Assembly: GCA_021827225.1 (NCBI GenBank)
Contig: JAKAXG010000326.1
Coordinates: forward strand, 1-5,721
DNA length: 5,721 bases
Direction of reading: 5' to 3'
From: Actinomycetes bacterium
Lineage (GTDB): Bacteria > Actinomycetota > Acidimicrobiia > Acidimicrobiales > Palsa-688
The translations under genes were made by a program, and so were the position numbers. Under the pieces are notes generated by a model, which saw only the letters and a list, made by a program, of their open reading frames with translations, was not told the origin of the DNA and ran no database searches. Positions 1-5,210 of the stretch are shown here, one piece after another; positions within the stretch are counted from its first letter, which is position 1; every line of letters starts with the position of its first letter.

Positions 1-301
1 CGTCACCCCAGCCGTTCATCGCCAGGGTGACGAGGTTCGGGCCGTCTTCGAAATAACCGACCACCACAGCATGCTCACGGCCGGTCCGCCGCCCGATGGT
101 GGTGATGCGCAGAGTCCCCCATCGGCCGGGCCGGGGTCTCCACAGGCCGATCCGACCACCGGTCCAGGCGTAGACGCGCCGAATCCAGAAGAGCCGGATG
201 AACCAGCGTGGAGGAAGATGCACCTTGGCGGATTCCCGGCCGTCGTACCCGTCGCCAGGGAGGAATGGGAGTCCGACGTCGAAGCCATGGGCCGCGGACA
301 T
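1..301 (-). CDS. F420H2-dependent nitroreductase/quinone reductase family protein (DUF385, Ddn-like), 3' end outside window
   Basis: Read on the minus strand, the frame from ATG 301 stays open to the left edge and gives 100 visible residues; family members are usually about 150 aa, so the C-terminal third is missing. Seen: PPRWFIRLFW at residues 30-39, a GRRTGRE turn at 70-76, then VVVGYFEDGPNLVTLAMNGW at about 79-98. Established: this series (basic PPRW helix, GRRTG, glycine/aspartate turn, then a hydrophobic strand ending in NGWG) is typical of the deazaflavin-dependent nitroreductase family (PF04075), split-barrel enzymes that use reduced F420 to reduce quinones or nitro compounds. The start follows the cupin stop by 31 nt on the same strand, so the two are probably cotranscribed. 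No clear Shine-Dalgarno lies before ATG 301; the only other candidate seen, GTG at 221-223, would remove the N-terminal 26 residues. Substrate unknown. The family call is strong, the start less so. Confidence 0.85.
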   Translation of the reverse strand, partial: MSAAHGFDVGLPFLPGDGYDGRESAKVHLPPRWFIRLFWIRRVYAWTGGRIGLWRPRPGRWGTLRITTIGRRTGREHAVVVGYFEDGPNLVTLAMNGWGD

Positions 302-332
302 CGCTGAGGCGGCGACCGGGGCGCACCAGCGG

Positions 333-680
333 CTATCTGGCAACCGGGGTGATATCGACCGAGATCTCCACCGCCGGCACCGTCCCCCTGTTCTCGAGCC
401 AGTGCACGGTGTTCCTATCCTCAGGCCAGCCCACCCCTGGCCCGTACTCCGTGGCCATCCCGTCCCGGTGGTCGGTGATCGTGCCCTGCAGTATGTAGAC
501 GATGCCCGGTCTGTCCTTGTGGTCGTGAACCGGGCCGAAGACGGCTCCAGGGTCGAAAGTGAACATGCGCATACGAAGTTGTCGTCCGGCCATGCCCTCG
601 ATCTCAGCGCCGAGGTCAACGGTTCCGAGCAACTCTGCCGTCACGCCTTTCCTCTCATGCGCCAGCTGCTCATCGCTCAT
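333..680 (-). CDS. Small single-domain cupin protein
   Basis: A 115-aa protein with one cupin beta-barrel. Motif 1 is HDHKDRPGIVYILQG (residues 52-66), giving metal-ligand candidates His52 and His54. Motif 2 is GPGVGWPEDRNTVHWLENRG (80-99), giving His93 and the conserved Asn97. The glutamate usually found 4-5 residues after the second His of motif 1 is absent (Pro58/Gly59), so metal binding may be unusual or lost. The start is ATG 680, chosen because AAGGAG and GAGGGG lie 12 and 7 nt upstream; the same frame stays open to 944 but that extension runs antisense to the divergent membrane-protein gene and looks non-coding. It is the first gene of a probable operon with the F420-type reductase (gap 31 nt). 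Inference: a small enzyme or sensor acting with the reductase on the same compound. No substrate can be assigned. Confidence 0.87.
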   Translation of the reverse strand: MSDEQLAHERKGVTAELLGTVDLGAEIEGMAGRQLRMRMFTFDPGAVFGPVHDHKDRPGIVYILQGTITDHRDGMATEYGPGVGWPEDRNTVHWLENRGTVPAVEISVDITPVAR

Positions 681-687
681 GTCTGGT

Positions 688-698
688 CCCCTCTCCTT
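688..698 (-). promoter_or_regulatory. Ribosome binding site of the cupin gene
   Basis: On the minus strand AAGGAGAGGGG lies just before ATG 680. It contains two overlapping purine-rich cores, with GAGGGG spaced 7 nt from the ATG. It supports 680 rather than the longer open frame that reaches 944. Confidence 0.6.
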
Positions 699-772
699 GC
701 TCCTCCTGGAAGCAGGCCTGCCGGTCCTCGACGCGGCCGCTCCGGTGGACTTCCCGGCGCCGGTTGGCGCGT

Positions 773-784
773 GTCGTATATGAC
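773..784. promoter_or_regulatory. TATA-centred imperfect palindrome between divergent genes (possible operator or promoter)
   Basis: GTCGTATATGAC pairs with its own reverse complement GTCATATACGAC except at one base pair. It lies in the ~150-bp region between the cupin gene (minus, start 680) and the membrane-protein gene (plus, start 835). It is AT-rich inside otherwise GC-rich DNA, so it could supply a -10 element to either side (TATACG on minus, TATATG on plus) or bind a dimeric regulator. I found no convincing -35 for either direction, so the role is inferred from position and symmetry only. Confidence 0.35.
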
Positions 785-825
785 GTTCTCCTCTGCCCCC
801 GACAGGAGCTCCATCCCAGCATGCC

Positions 826-829
826 GGAG
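826..829 (+). promoter_or_regulatory. Ribosome binding site choosing ATG 835
   Basis: GGAG ends 5 nt before ATG 835. The alternative GTG at 829 overlaps this GGAG, and its nearest other purine-rich site (AGGAG near 804-808) is about 20 nt away, so ATG 835 is the better start. Confidence 0.6.
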
Positions 830-834
830 TGAAC

Positions 835-1845
835 ATGTTCCAGCGGCTGTTCCAGCGTTGGTTGGCCGAGCGTCTTCGGGCCTGGGTAGACGCCGGGCTT
901 GTCTCCTCCCAGCAGGCCAGCGCCATCGCGGAACTGGAGCGCACTACGACAGAGCGGCAGAAGACCGGCAGAGGTGCAGATGCCGCAGGGCCGGGTCTTT
1001 CGCCGTTGGCCGAAGCCGCCTCCTACCTAGGAATCCTGCTCGTCGTCGTCAGCGGGGCGTTCGTGGTGCAGCGGTTCTGGGACGACCTGCACGGGTGGGG
1101 ACGGCTGAGCGTGGGCCTGGTCGTGACTGGAGCCGGATTCGGCGCTGCGGCCGCGACGGCCCGACTGGGCGATGCAGGTTCGCAGCGTCTGTCGAGCTTC
1201 CTGCAGCTCTGTGGGACGGGTGGCGTGGCGCTGACGGCGGGGGTGATCGCCGTCGCGCTCGGCAGCCACGATCCGGGTGTCACCGCGGTCGTGGTGGGCC
1301 CGTCGGTTCTAGCGGTCAGCTTCGCCCTGTGGCGGAACGGGGACCGGCCTCTTCCCTTCCTGGCCGCAACTGCAGGGCTGGTGGTGACACTTGCCGGTCT
1401 CCACGACGTTCTTCACCTGGGATTGACCCCGACCGAGGTGGCTGCGGTGATCTGGGTGACCTGTATCGCCGTGGCGGTCATCAGCGCCCTGCGTCTCCTC
1501 CACCCGGCCCTACCGGCGCTGCTTGTCTCGGAGATGGGTGCGATCGGCGCATCTCTCGCCATTGCCAATGCGCACCACGCGCTCGGTATCTTCCTCGGCT
1601 TGGCCACGGGCGTAGGGGGAGTGGCCGCCGGGCTGTCGCTCAGACACACCTCGATGGTCGTGGTCGGTGTTCTGGGATCGCTGATCTTCCTCATTCGGAT
1701 GCTCGCCCTGTACATCCGCGGGATGGGAAGTGCCCTCACAGTCCTGGCGATCGGAGTCGTGATCGTCGTGCTCGCCATCCGGAAAGGACCCCACCACGGC
1801 AGTGCCTCCGGCTCAGGAGGAGCGGCCGGACCCAACGCCACGTAG
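835..1845 (+). CDS. Multi-pass membrane protein with DUF2157-like N-terminus
   Basis: A 336-aa protein. The first ~55 residues are soluble and amphipathic (ERLRAWVDAGLVSSQQASAI at 12-31, then a charged stretch), resembling the start of DUF2157 membrane proteins, where a helical 'W.daGLis..qa..I' segment precedes the membrane domain. About ten hydrophobic segments follow, near 62-80, 91-109, 122-143, 149-166, 173-191, 201-219, 224-245, 249-267, 273-292 and 298-315. The tail (316-336) is a short Gly/Ser/Ala-rich stretch. Positively charged residues between segments (RMLALYIRG, AIRKG) fit loops. No catalytic motif or transporter signature is visible, and DUF2157 proteins have no settled function. 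It is transcribed away from the cupin/reductase pair and towards the SRPBCC gene. Start ATG 835 rests on GGAG at 826-829; GTG 829 would add two residues. The membrane-protein call is firm, the family name tentative. Confidence 0.82.
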   Translation: MFQRLFQRWLAERLRAWVDAGLVSSQQASAIAELERTTTERQKTGRGADAAGPGLSPLAEAASYLGILLVVVSGAFVVQRFWDDLHGWGRLSVGLVVTGAGFGAAAATARLGDAGSQRLSSFLQLCGTGGVALTAGVIAVALGSHDPGVTAVVVGPSVLAVSFALWRNGDRPLPFLAATAGLVVTLAGLHDVLHLGLTPTEVAAVIWVTCIAVAVISALRLLHPALPALLVSEMGAIGASLAIANAHHALGIFLGLATGVGGVAAGLSLRHTSMVVVGVLGSLIFLIRMLALYIRGMGSALTVLAIGVVIVVLAIRKGPHHGSASGSGGAAGPNAT

Positions 1846-1846
1846 G

Positions 1847-1870
1847 CAGCGGGGCCGACCCTCACCGCTG
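1847..1870 (+). terminator. Weak terminator-like hairpin after the membrane-protein gene
   Basis: CAGCGG (1847-1852) pairs perfectly with CCGCTG (1865-1870) across a 12-nt loop, beginning 2 nt after the stop codon. No T-run follows, so it would be at best a GC-rich actinobacterial-type terminator or an mRNA-stabilising 3' hairpin. A 6-bp stem in GC-rich DNA can arise by chance. Confidence 0.3.
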
Positions 1871-2040
1871 TGATGCTCCCGCACGTATGGGGCATCGACA
1901 CTCGCCCGCATAATCCTACCTCCCAGGAAGGAGTCATCCAGGAAACCGAAAGAGGCCGTGCGAGCCTACGGCGACGCGTGGGGCCATGTGAGCCCCTCCG
2001 AGCGACGGGCGCCGGAGGGTGACGAGCCGACCACCCGCCC
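1871..2040. other. Intergenic stretch left of the insertion element
   Basis: No convincing gene. It holds a 7-bp inverted repeat (CCCTCCG at 1994-2000 with CGGAGGG at 2013-2019, 12-nt loop) and an AAGGAG at 1928-1933. That AAGGAG lies 6 nt before an AGG codon opening a 37-codon plus-strand frame that ends at TGA 2051-2053; see findings. Before the insertion this stretch belonged to a ~230-bp convergent spacer between the membrane-protein gene and the SRPBCC gene. Confidence 0.4.
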
Positions 2041-2063
2041 TAGAAGCCCGTGAGGGGACGGGC
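2041..2063 (-). terminator. Terminator-like hairpin, probably the original terminator of the SRPBCC gene
   Basis: Read on the minus strand: stem GCCCGT (2063-2058), loop CCCCTC, stem ACGGGC (2051-2046), then TTCTA. A competing 7-bp stem GGGGACG/CGTCCCC (2054-2060 with 2063-2069, 2-nt loop) overlaps it. If the IS element is removed together with one TA copy, the hairpin starts about 7 nt after the TAG of the SRPBCC gene, the usual place for an intrinsic terminator. The T-tract is short, so strength is uncertain. Confidence 0.45.
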
Positions 2064-2071
2064 GTCCCCGC

Positions 2072-2073
2072 TA
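2072..2073. repeat. TA target duplication, left copy
   Basis: The left flank reads CTA before the first element base G2074. The right flank repeats TA at 3227-3228. TA duplication, here within a CTAG context, is the hallmark of IS630/Tc1/mariner-type insertion. Confidence 0.75.
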
Positions 2074-2103
2074 GTGTCCTGACTCGCTAGTTCGGGAGGA
2101 ATG
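2074..2103. repeat. Left terminal inverted repeat of the IS630 element
   Basis: Aligned with the reverse complement of 3197-3226 this gives 21 identities in 30 positions. The first nine are perfect, followed by shared blocks TTCG (2091-2094) and GGAA (2098-2101). Confidence 0.8.
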
Positions 2104-2143
2104 TGGTCTGGGGTCGCGAACTCTGTCGTTGAGCGATAACGAT

Positions 2144-2148
2144 GGAGG
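2144..2148 (+). promoter_or_regulatory. Ribosome binding site of the transposase pseudogene
   Basis: GGAGG lies 5 nt before ATG 2154, which begins MARMGRPK, the N-terminus I expect for this transposase group. The upstream ATG at 2142 overlaps this site and is less likely to be the start. Confidence 0.6.
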
Positions 2149-2153
2149 TCGAG

Positions 2154-3190
2154 ATGGCAAGGATGGGACGACCGAAGGCGGATCTGGTGCTCAGCGACGA
2201 TGAGCGCTTGACGCTGGAGCGGTTGACGAATCGGGCGGTGGCGGCTGAGTTGAAGGTGAGCGAGGCCATGGTCGGCAAATGGCGGGGTCGGTTCGTGGAG
2301 AACCGTCTGAATGGCCTGTTCGACGAGGCCCGCCCGGGTCCCCCACGAACTATTACCGATGACCAGGTCGAAGCGGTGATCGTCAGACCTTGGAGGACAA
2401 GCCGGCCGACGCTACGCACTGGTCGACCCGGTCGATGGCCAAGGCCATGGGTATGTCACAGACGTCGATCAGCCTGATATGGCGGGCGTTCGGGCTTCAA
2501 CCGCACCGATCCTAGAGCTTCAAGCTGTCCACCGATGCGCTGTTCGTGGACAAGGTCAAAGACATCTGCGGCCTCTATCTCGACCCGCCCGAGCGCGCCG
2601 CTGTCCTATGCGTTGACGAGAGTCAGATCCAGGCGCTCAACCGGTTCGCGCCGATCCTGCGATGATGCCCGGCACCCCCGAGCGGGCCAGCCACGACTAC
2701 GTGCGCAACGGCACCACCAGCCTCTTCGCCGCTTTGGACATGGCCACAGGCAAGGTGATCGGCTCCCCTGCACCGCCGCCACCGGGCCGTGGAGTTCAAG
2801 AAGTTCCTGCAAAGAATCGACAGCGAGGTCCCCGCCCATCTCGAAGTGCACCTGGTGCTGGACAACTACGCCACCCACAAGACCCCCGAAATCCAGCGGT
2901 GGCTGCTGCGCCATCCCCGGTTCCATCTGCACTTCACACCTACTTCGGGATCGTGGCTGAACATGGTCGAGCGGTGGTTCTCCGAGCTGGCCACCAAGAA
3001 GATCAAGCGCGGCTCGCACATGAGCGTCCGCGCCCTGGAGAGCGATATCAAGGACTGGATCGCCACCTGGAACGACAACCCCCTGAACCCCCGCCCCTAC
3101 GTGTGGGTCAAGACCGCCGATCAGATCCTGACCTCCATCGCCCGCTGCTGCCAAAGAATCTCCGCCATCGTGGCCGTCCAAAAGCCCTGA
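2154..3190 (+). pseudogene. IS630-family DDE transposase, multiply frameshifted
   Basis: The protein can be followed through three frame changes. Segment 1 (2154-2384) gives MARMGRPKADLVL and the helix-turn-helix part TNRAVAAELKVSEAMVGKW. Loss of one A near 2385 shifts the frame. Segment 2 (2387-2659) gives THWSTRSMAKAMGMSQTSIS onward, with TAG at 2513-2515 where GAG is expected, and VDESQIQ where VDEKSQIQ is usual, one codon missing. Loss of one C near 2660 gives segment 3 (2662-2766, MMPGTPERASHDYVRNGTTS). An extra C in 2765-2768 leads to segment 4 (2768-3190), which carries [12 protein letters not shown] and WLNMVERWF. The catalytic triad codons survive: Asp 2615-2617, Asp 2861-2863, Glu 2969-2971, but split over two segments. 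About 345 codons remain against roughly 360-370 expected from memory; the shortfall maps to the N-terminal DNA-binding part. Near the end, NPLNPRPY looks like a 9-bp partial duplication. It cannot make an active enzyme. Confidence 0.9.
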
Positions 3191-3196
3191 ACGACA

Positions 3197-3226
3197 CTTT
3201 CCAAGCGAATCAACAACTCAGGACAC
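3197..3226. repeat. Right terminal inverted repeat of the IS630 element
   Basis: Ends in TCAGGACAC (3218-3226), the exact complement of the left end, and starts 7 nt after the transposase stop codon. Base 3226 is also the last base (minus strand) of the SRPBCC stop codon TAG. Confidence 0.8.
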
Positions 3227-3720
3227 TAGGTTGCCGAGGTGTAATCCACCCCGCTGCGAACTGTCCGTTCGAGGATCCCGAGCGTCGCCCGGAGAGCCGA
3301 CTCAGGCACTATCGGGAACCGGCTCTTGATGTCACCCGTGATCTTCGACCAGTCGTAGTAGGACGTGACGTCGGTTATCCCGTCCTGGGCGGCCTGAAGT
3401 CGATACCCGTAGAAATGCGGGTACGGGATGTCAGGCCCGAGGTTCCAGGCGATCTCCCTGTCCCGGTCGAAGGTGATGATGTGCACCGTCACGTCGTATT
3501 TCCCGAGCGGCACGTCATTCAGCGATTCTCTGTCCATGTGGATGACGAAAGTGTCGCCGACGTTCTCAGCGGGGCGGCCGCTGAAGCCCTGCAGCATTCC
3601 CGAGGCGTCGATCGCGACGTGGCCGGCCGGGCTGCGGAGGACGTCGAAGATCGCCGCGGGCGGGGCGGCAATGGGCCTTGTCACCTCGATGCGGTCGGGG
3701 AGGAAGACGGTATCGGGCAT
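3226..3720 (-). CDS. SRPBCC-superfamily protein (polyketide cyclase/START-like fold)
   Basis: A 164-aa single-domain protein. The opening strand and helix IEVTRPIAAPPAAIFDVLRS (residues 11-30), then HVAIDASGML (34-43), a GDTF strand start (55-58), YDVTVHIITFDRDREIAWNL (75-94) and the C-terminal helix after SALRATLGILERTV (141-154) follow the SRPBCC order: beta strand, two short helices, six-strand sheet, long C-terminal helix. Such proteins bind hydrophobic ligands in a deep cavity; some are cyclases or stress-response proteins, and the ligand here cannot be told. Start ATG 3720 is chosen because AGGAG lies 5 nt upstream; the frame stays open to 3852, but that extension has no family character. 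The TAG stop uses TA from the target site and the first base of the IS element. The same TAG would exist without the element, so the protein is probably unaltered. It has no same-strand partner close by. Confidence 0.87.
   Translation of the reverse strand: MPDTVFLPDRIEVTRPIAAPPAAIFDVLRSPAGHVAIDASGMLQGFSGRPAENVGDTFVIHMDRESLNDVPLGKYDVTVHIITFDRDREIAWNLGPDIPYPHFYGYRLQAAQDGITDVTSYYDWSKITGDIKSRFPIVPESALRATLGILERTVRSGVDYTSAT
3227..3228. repeat. TA target duplication, right copy
   Basis: This TA is shared by the target duplication and by the TAG stop codon of the SRPBCC gene on the minus strand. Confidence 0.75.
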
Positions 3721-3725
3721 CTGGG

Positions 3726-3730
3726 CTCCT
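3726..3730 (-). promoter_or_regulatory. Ribosome binding site of the SRPBCC gene
   Basis: AGGAG on the minus strand, 5 nt before ATG 3720. It decides the start against the longer open frame to 3852. Confidence 0.65.
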
Positions 3731-3945
3731 GTCGGGTTGGCCCGGGGCAGGTCCTGACCGGGTTGGGACAGCATCGCACGTCCATTACCCCCGGGGTCGC
3801 CAATTCCCAGCGTTGGACATCCCCACGCGATCGGGGAAGGGCACCTCTCCACCTTCGTCCACTCGCCGCCCCGGGTGTCAGTTGCCTGTCGTCAACCTGG
3901 CGCACCCTCCCCTGCGCGTCACAGGCGCCACGGAACACCATTGAG
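3731..3945. other. Upstream region of the SRPBCC gene, no gene seen
   Basis: The frames open here on both strands lack coding character (Arg/Pro/Ser-rich, no family motif). The promoter of the SRPBCC gene should lie here. On the minus strand TTGGCG (around 3809-3814) and nearby TAATGG (around 3783-3790) vaguely resemble promoter hexamers, but their spacing does not fit a sigma-70 type site, so no promoter is called. Confidence 0.4.
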
Positions 3946-4407
3946 TCAGCTCTGAATGATCCCCTTCGTGGCGGCGAAAGGATCCCAATCCGGCTCCAGA
4001 TGCGGTTCGCACTCGATCCGGTGGGCGACGCCTCTCGCCAGCTCGTCCGAGCAGAGACGTGCGATGGGGGCGACAGTCATGTCTCGCTCAGCACATGTTC
4101 GCCGCCGGCTGGATCGTCCCCGGCCCCGTGAGGCGCTCGGTCGTCGTCTTCGAGACCGGGGCCGAGTCACTGGCGGCCCACTTCGGTATCGACGCCGCTC
4201 GCTGCCGCTAGACGTAACCGTACGGTGAGGGCCTCGGGCCGGCTCTGCGGGATCATCCGTGAACTCCAAGCCGGTGTCGACCGACCCGACCCGCGCCGAG
4301 CCGGACGCCCCACCGAGATCGCCGCCGAGCAGGTGGGTGAAGAGGATCGTGAGGAAGCCGGGGGCGGGTGCCCAACCGAGGCGTGAACGCGCTGTAGTGG
4401 GTTTCAT
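3946..4407 (-). CDS. Doubtful ORF, start overlapping the permease stop; unknown or decayed
   Basis: A 153-aa frame whose ATG (4407-4405) overlaps the permease TGA (4406-4404) as ATGA, the same coupling seen between the ATPase and permease genes. Its first ~60 codons have strong G/C bias in third positions and a protein-like hydrophobic stretch (APAPGFLTILFTHLLGGDLG). Residues ~70-110 turn into an Arg/Ser-rich run typical of a wrong frame, and the last 44 residues (from an internal ATG at 4080, MTVAPIARLCSDELARGVAH onward) look more ordinary. No Shine-Dalgarno is evident before 4407. I do not recognise any part. It may be a third operon gene damaged by frameshifts, a short 44-aa gene at 3946-4080, or chance. 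Confidence 0.22.
   Translation of the reverse strand: MKPTTARSRLGWAPAPGFLTILFTHLLGGDLGGASGSARVGSVDTGLEFTDDPAEPARGPHRTVTSSGSERRRYRSGPPVTRPRSRRRRPSASRGRGRSSRRRTCAERDMTVAPIARLCSDELARGVAHRIECEPHLEPDWDPFAATKGIIQS
4121..4164. repeat. 8-bp inverted repeat in the region after the ABC genes
   Basis: CGGCCCCG (4121-4128) and CGGGGCCG (4157-4164) are perfect complements separated by 28 nt. They lie inside a short plus-strand frame with coding-like base use, so this may simply be GC-rich chance. Confidence 0.2.
4217..4226. promoter_or_regulatory. Perfect 10-bp palindrome, possible regulator site
   Basis: ACCGTACGGT equals its own reverse complement and is preceded by GTA. Short GC-flanked palindromes of this kind are often TetR-family operators near DrrAB-type exporters, but no regulator gene is visible here. 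The site lies downstream of the permease, not at the operon promoter, which is outside the window. Confidence 0.25.
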
Positions 4408-5210
4408 GTGGTCGCAGCGCGCTTGTAGAGGCCGTAGGAGATCATGAAGAAAACGATGGCGATCCCGGCGGACCAGGCCAGTGACAGCCAGACGTCATGA
4501 GTGGCGTTGCCGCCCTCGAACAGCGCGCGGACGGCGGAGACGGTGACACTGAGGGGTTGGTCGCGGGCGAAGCCCTGGAGCCAGCCGGGGAGGGTGCTGA
4601 CGGGCACGATGGCGTTGCTGGCGAACAGCAGCAGGAACGTCGGTCCGGTACCGGCGTTGGCGGCGCTCTCGGGGTCCTTGACCGCGATCCCGATGGCGGC
4701 GTTCATCCAGCAGAACGCGTAACCGAAGGCGAGGATCAGCGCCATGCCGAGTGCGATGCGCTCGGCGTCACTGTCGAAGCGGAACCCGACGGCGATGCCG
4801 AGGCCGACCATGATGGCCAGCACGACGAGGCTGCGGATGGCGTCGGTGAGCGATCGGCCGGTGAGAACGGCGGAGCGGGCCATCGGGAGGCTGCGGTAGC
4901 GGTCGATCAGTCCGCTCTTCAGGTCCTCGGCCATGGCGATGGCGGAGGTCATCGCTCCGACCAGGACCGAGACCAGGAAGATGGCGGGCACGACGAAGTT
5001 GACGTAGCTGCCGCCGGGTACCTTGATCGCGCCGGCGAGGATGTAGCGGAACAGGAGCAGCAGCATGATCGGCTGCAGCGCGTACAGGAGCAGTCCTGGG
5101 GTGCGGACGCTGCGCAACAGGTTGCGCTTCGCCACGCCGGCGAAGTCACGGAAGGCGAGTGCAGGTGTCATGCGCGCCGGCGCGAGCTGAGACCACGACG
5201 TGTCGGTCAT
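4404..5210 (-). CDS. ABC-2 type transporter permease, DrrB-like
   Basis: A 268-aa membrane protein of the usual length for the daunorubicin-resistance DrrB-type permease family. The N-terminal ~37 residues are cytoplasmic (RDFAGVAKRNLLRSVRTPG). Hydrophobic spans lie near 38-60, 70-93, 122-143, 151-176, 187-204 and 240-262, six in all as in ABC-2 permeases. The cytoplasmic stretch after span 2, EDLKSGLIDRYRSLPMARSA (95-114), is the conserved ABC-2 coupling region with Glu, Gly and the RSLPM motif that contacts the ATPase. Start ATG 5210 overlaps the ATPase stop as ATGA, with GGTGGAG just upstream, indicating translational coupling. With the ATPase it should form a 2+2 exporter in the cytoplasmic membrane; substrates of relatives include anthracyclines and other hydrophobic drugs or lipids. 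The actual substrate cannot be inferred. Confidence 0.93.
   Translation of the reverse strand: MTDTSWSQLAPARMTPALAFRDFAGVAKRNLLRSVRTPGLLLYALQPIMLLLLFRYILAGAIKVPGGSYVNFVVPAIFLVSVLVGAMTSAIAMAEDLKSGLIDRYRSLPMARSAVLTGRSLTDAIRSLVVLAIMVGLGIAVGFRFDSDAERIALGMALILAFGYAFCWMNAAIGIAVKDPESAANAGTGPTFLLLFASNAIVPVSTLPGWLQGFARDQPLSVTVSAVRALFEGGNATHDVWLSLAWSAGIAIVFFMISYGLYKRAATT

Larger units (their letters stand above)
2074..3226 (+). mobile_element. IS630-family insertion sequence, transposase inactivated
   Basis: A 1,153-bp element bounded by GTGTCCTGA at 2074-2082 and TCAGGACAC at 3218-3226. These are perfect 9-bp inverted ends, 12 bp if the shared CTA/TAG flanks are counted. It is flanked by TA on both sides and carries one transposase reading frame that fills nearly the whole length. 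Size, ends, TA duplication and the DDE transposase all match IS630-family elements of actinobacteria. The element lies between two convergent host genes, and its right end touches the stop codon of the SRPBCC gene. Because the transposase is broken, the copy can move only if another copy supplies enzyme in trans; its ends look intact. Confidence 0.9.

Noticed and set aside
681..944. Longer N-terminus for the cupin (start at 944)
   Set aside because: The extra 88 residues overlap the divergent membrane-protein gene and lack coding character. A good ribosome binding site precedes ATG 680.
198..1913. Long plus-strand open frame of 571 codons
   Set aside because: It runs antisense to the cupin gene and out of frame through the membrane-protein gene. 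The translation is Arg/Gly/Pro-rich without family motifs, the usual shadow in high-GC DNA.
2380..2770. Programmed frameshifting to express the transposase
   Set aside because: No slippery heptamer is seen at the first shift, and three separate shifts plus an in-frame stop cannot be explained by one recoding event. Decay or sequencing error is simpler.
3721..3852. Longer N-terminus for the SRPBCC protein (start at 3852)
   Set aside because: The 44 extra residues do not fit the domain, and AGGAG is well placed before ATG 3720.
2662..4131. Plus-strand open frame of 489 codons beginning MMPGTPERAS
   Set aside because: Only its first ~35 codons are real transposase sequence (segment 3). After the extra C near 2765 it leaves the transposase frame, crosses the IS end and runs antisense to the SRPBCC gene.
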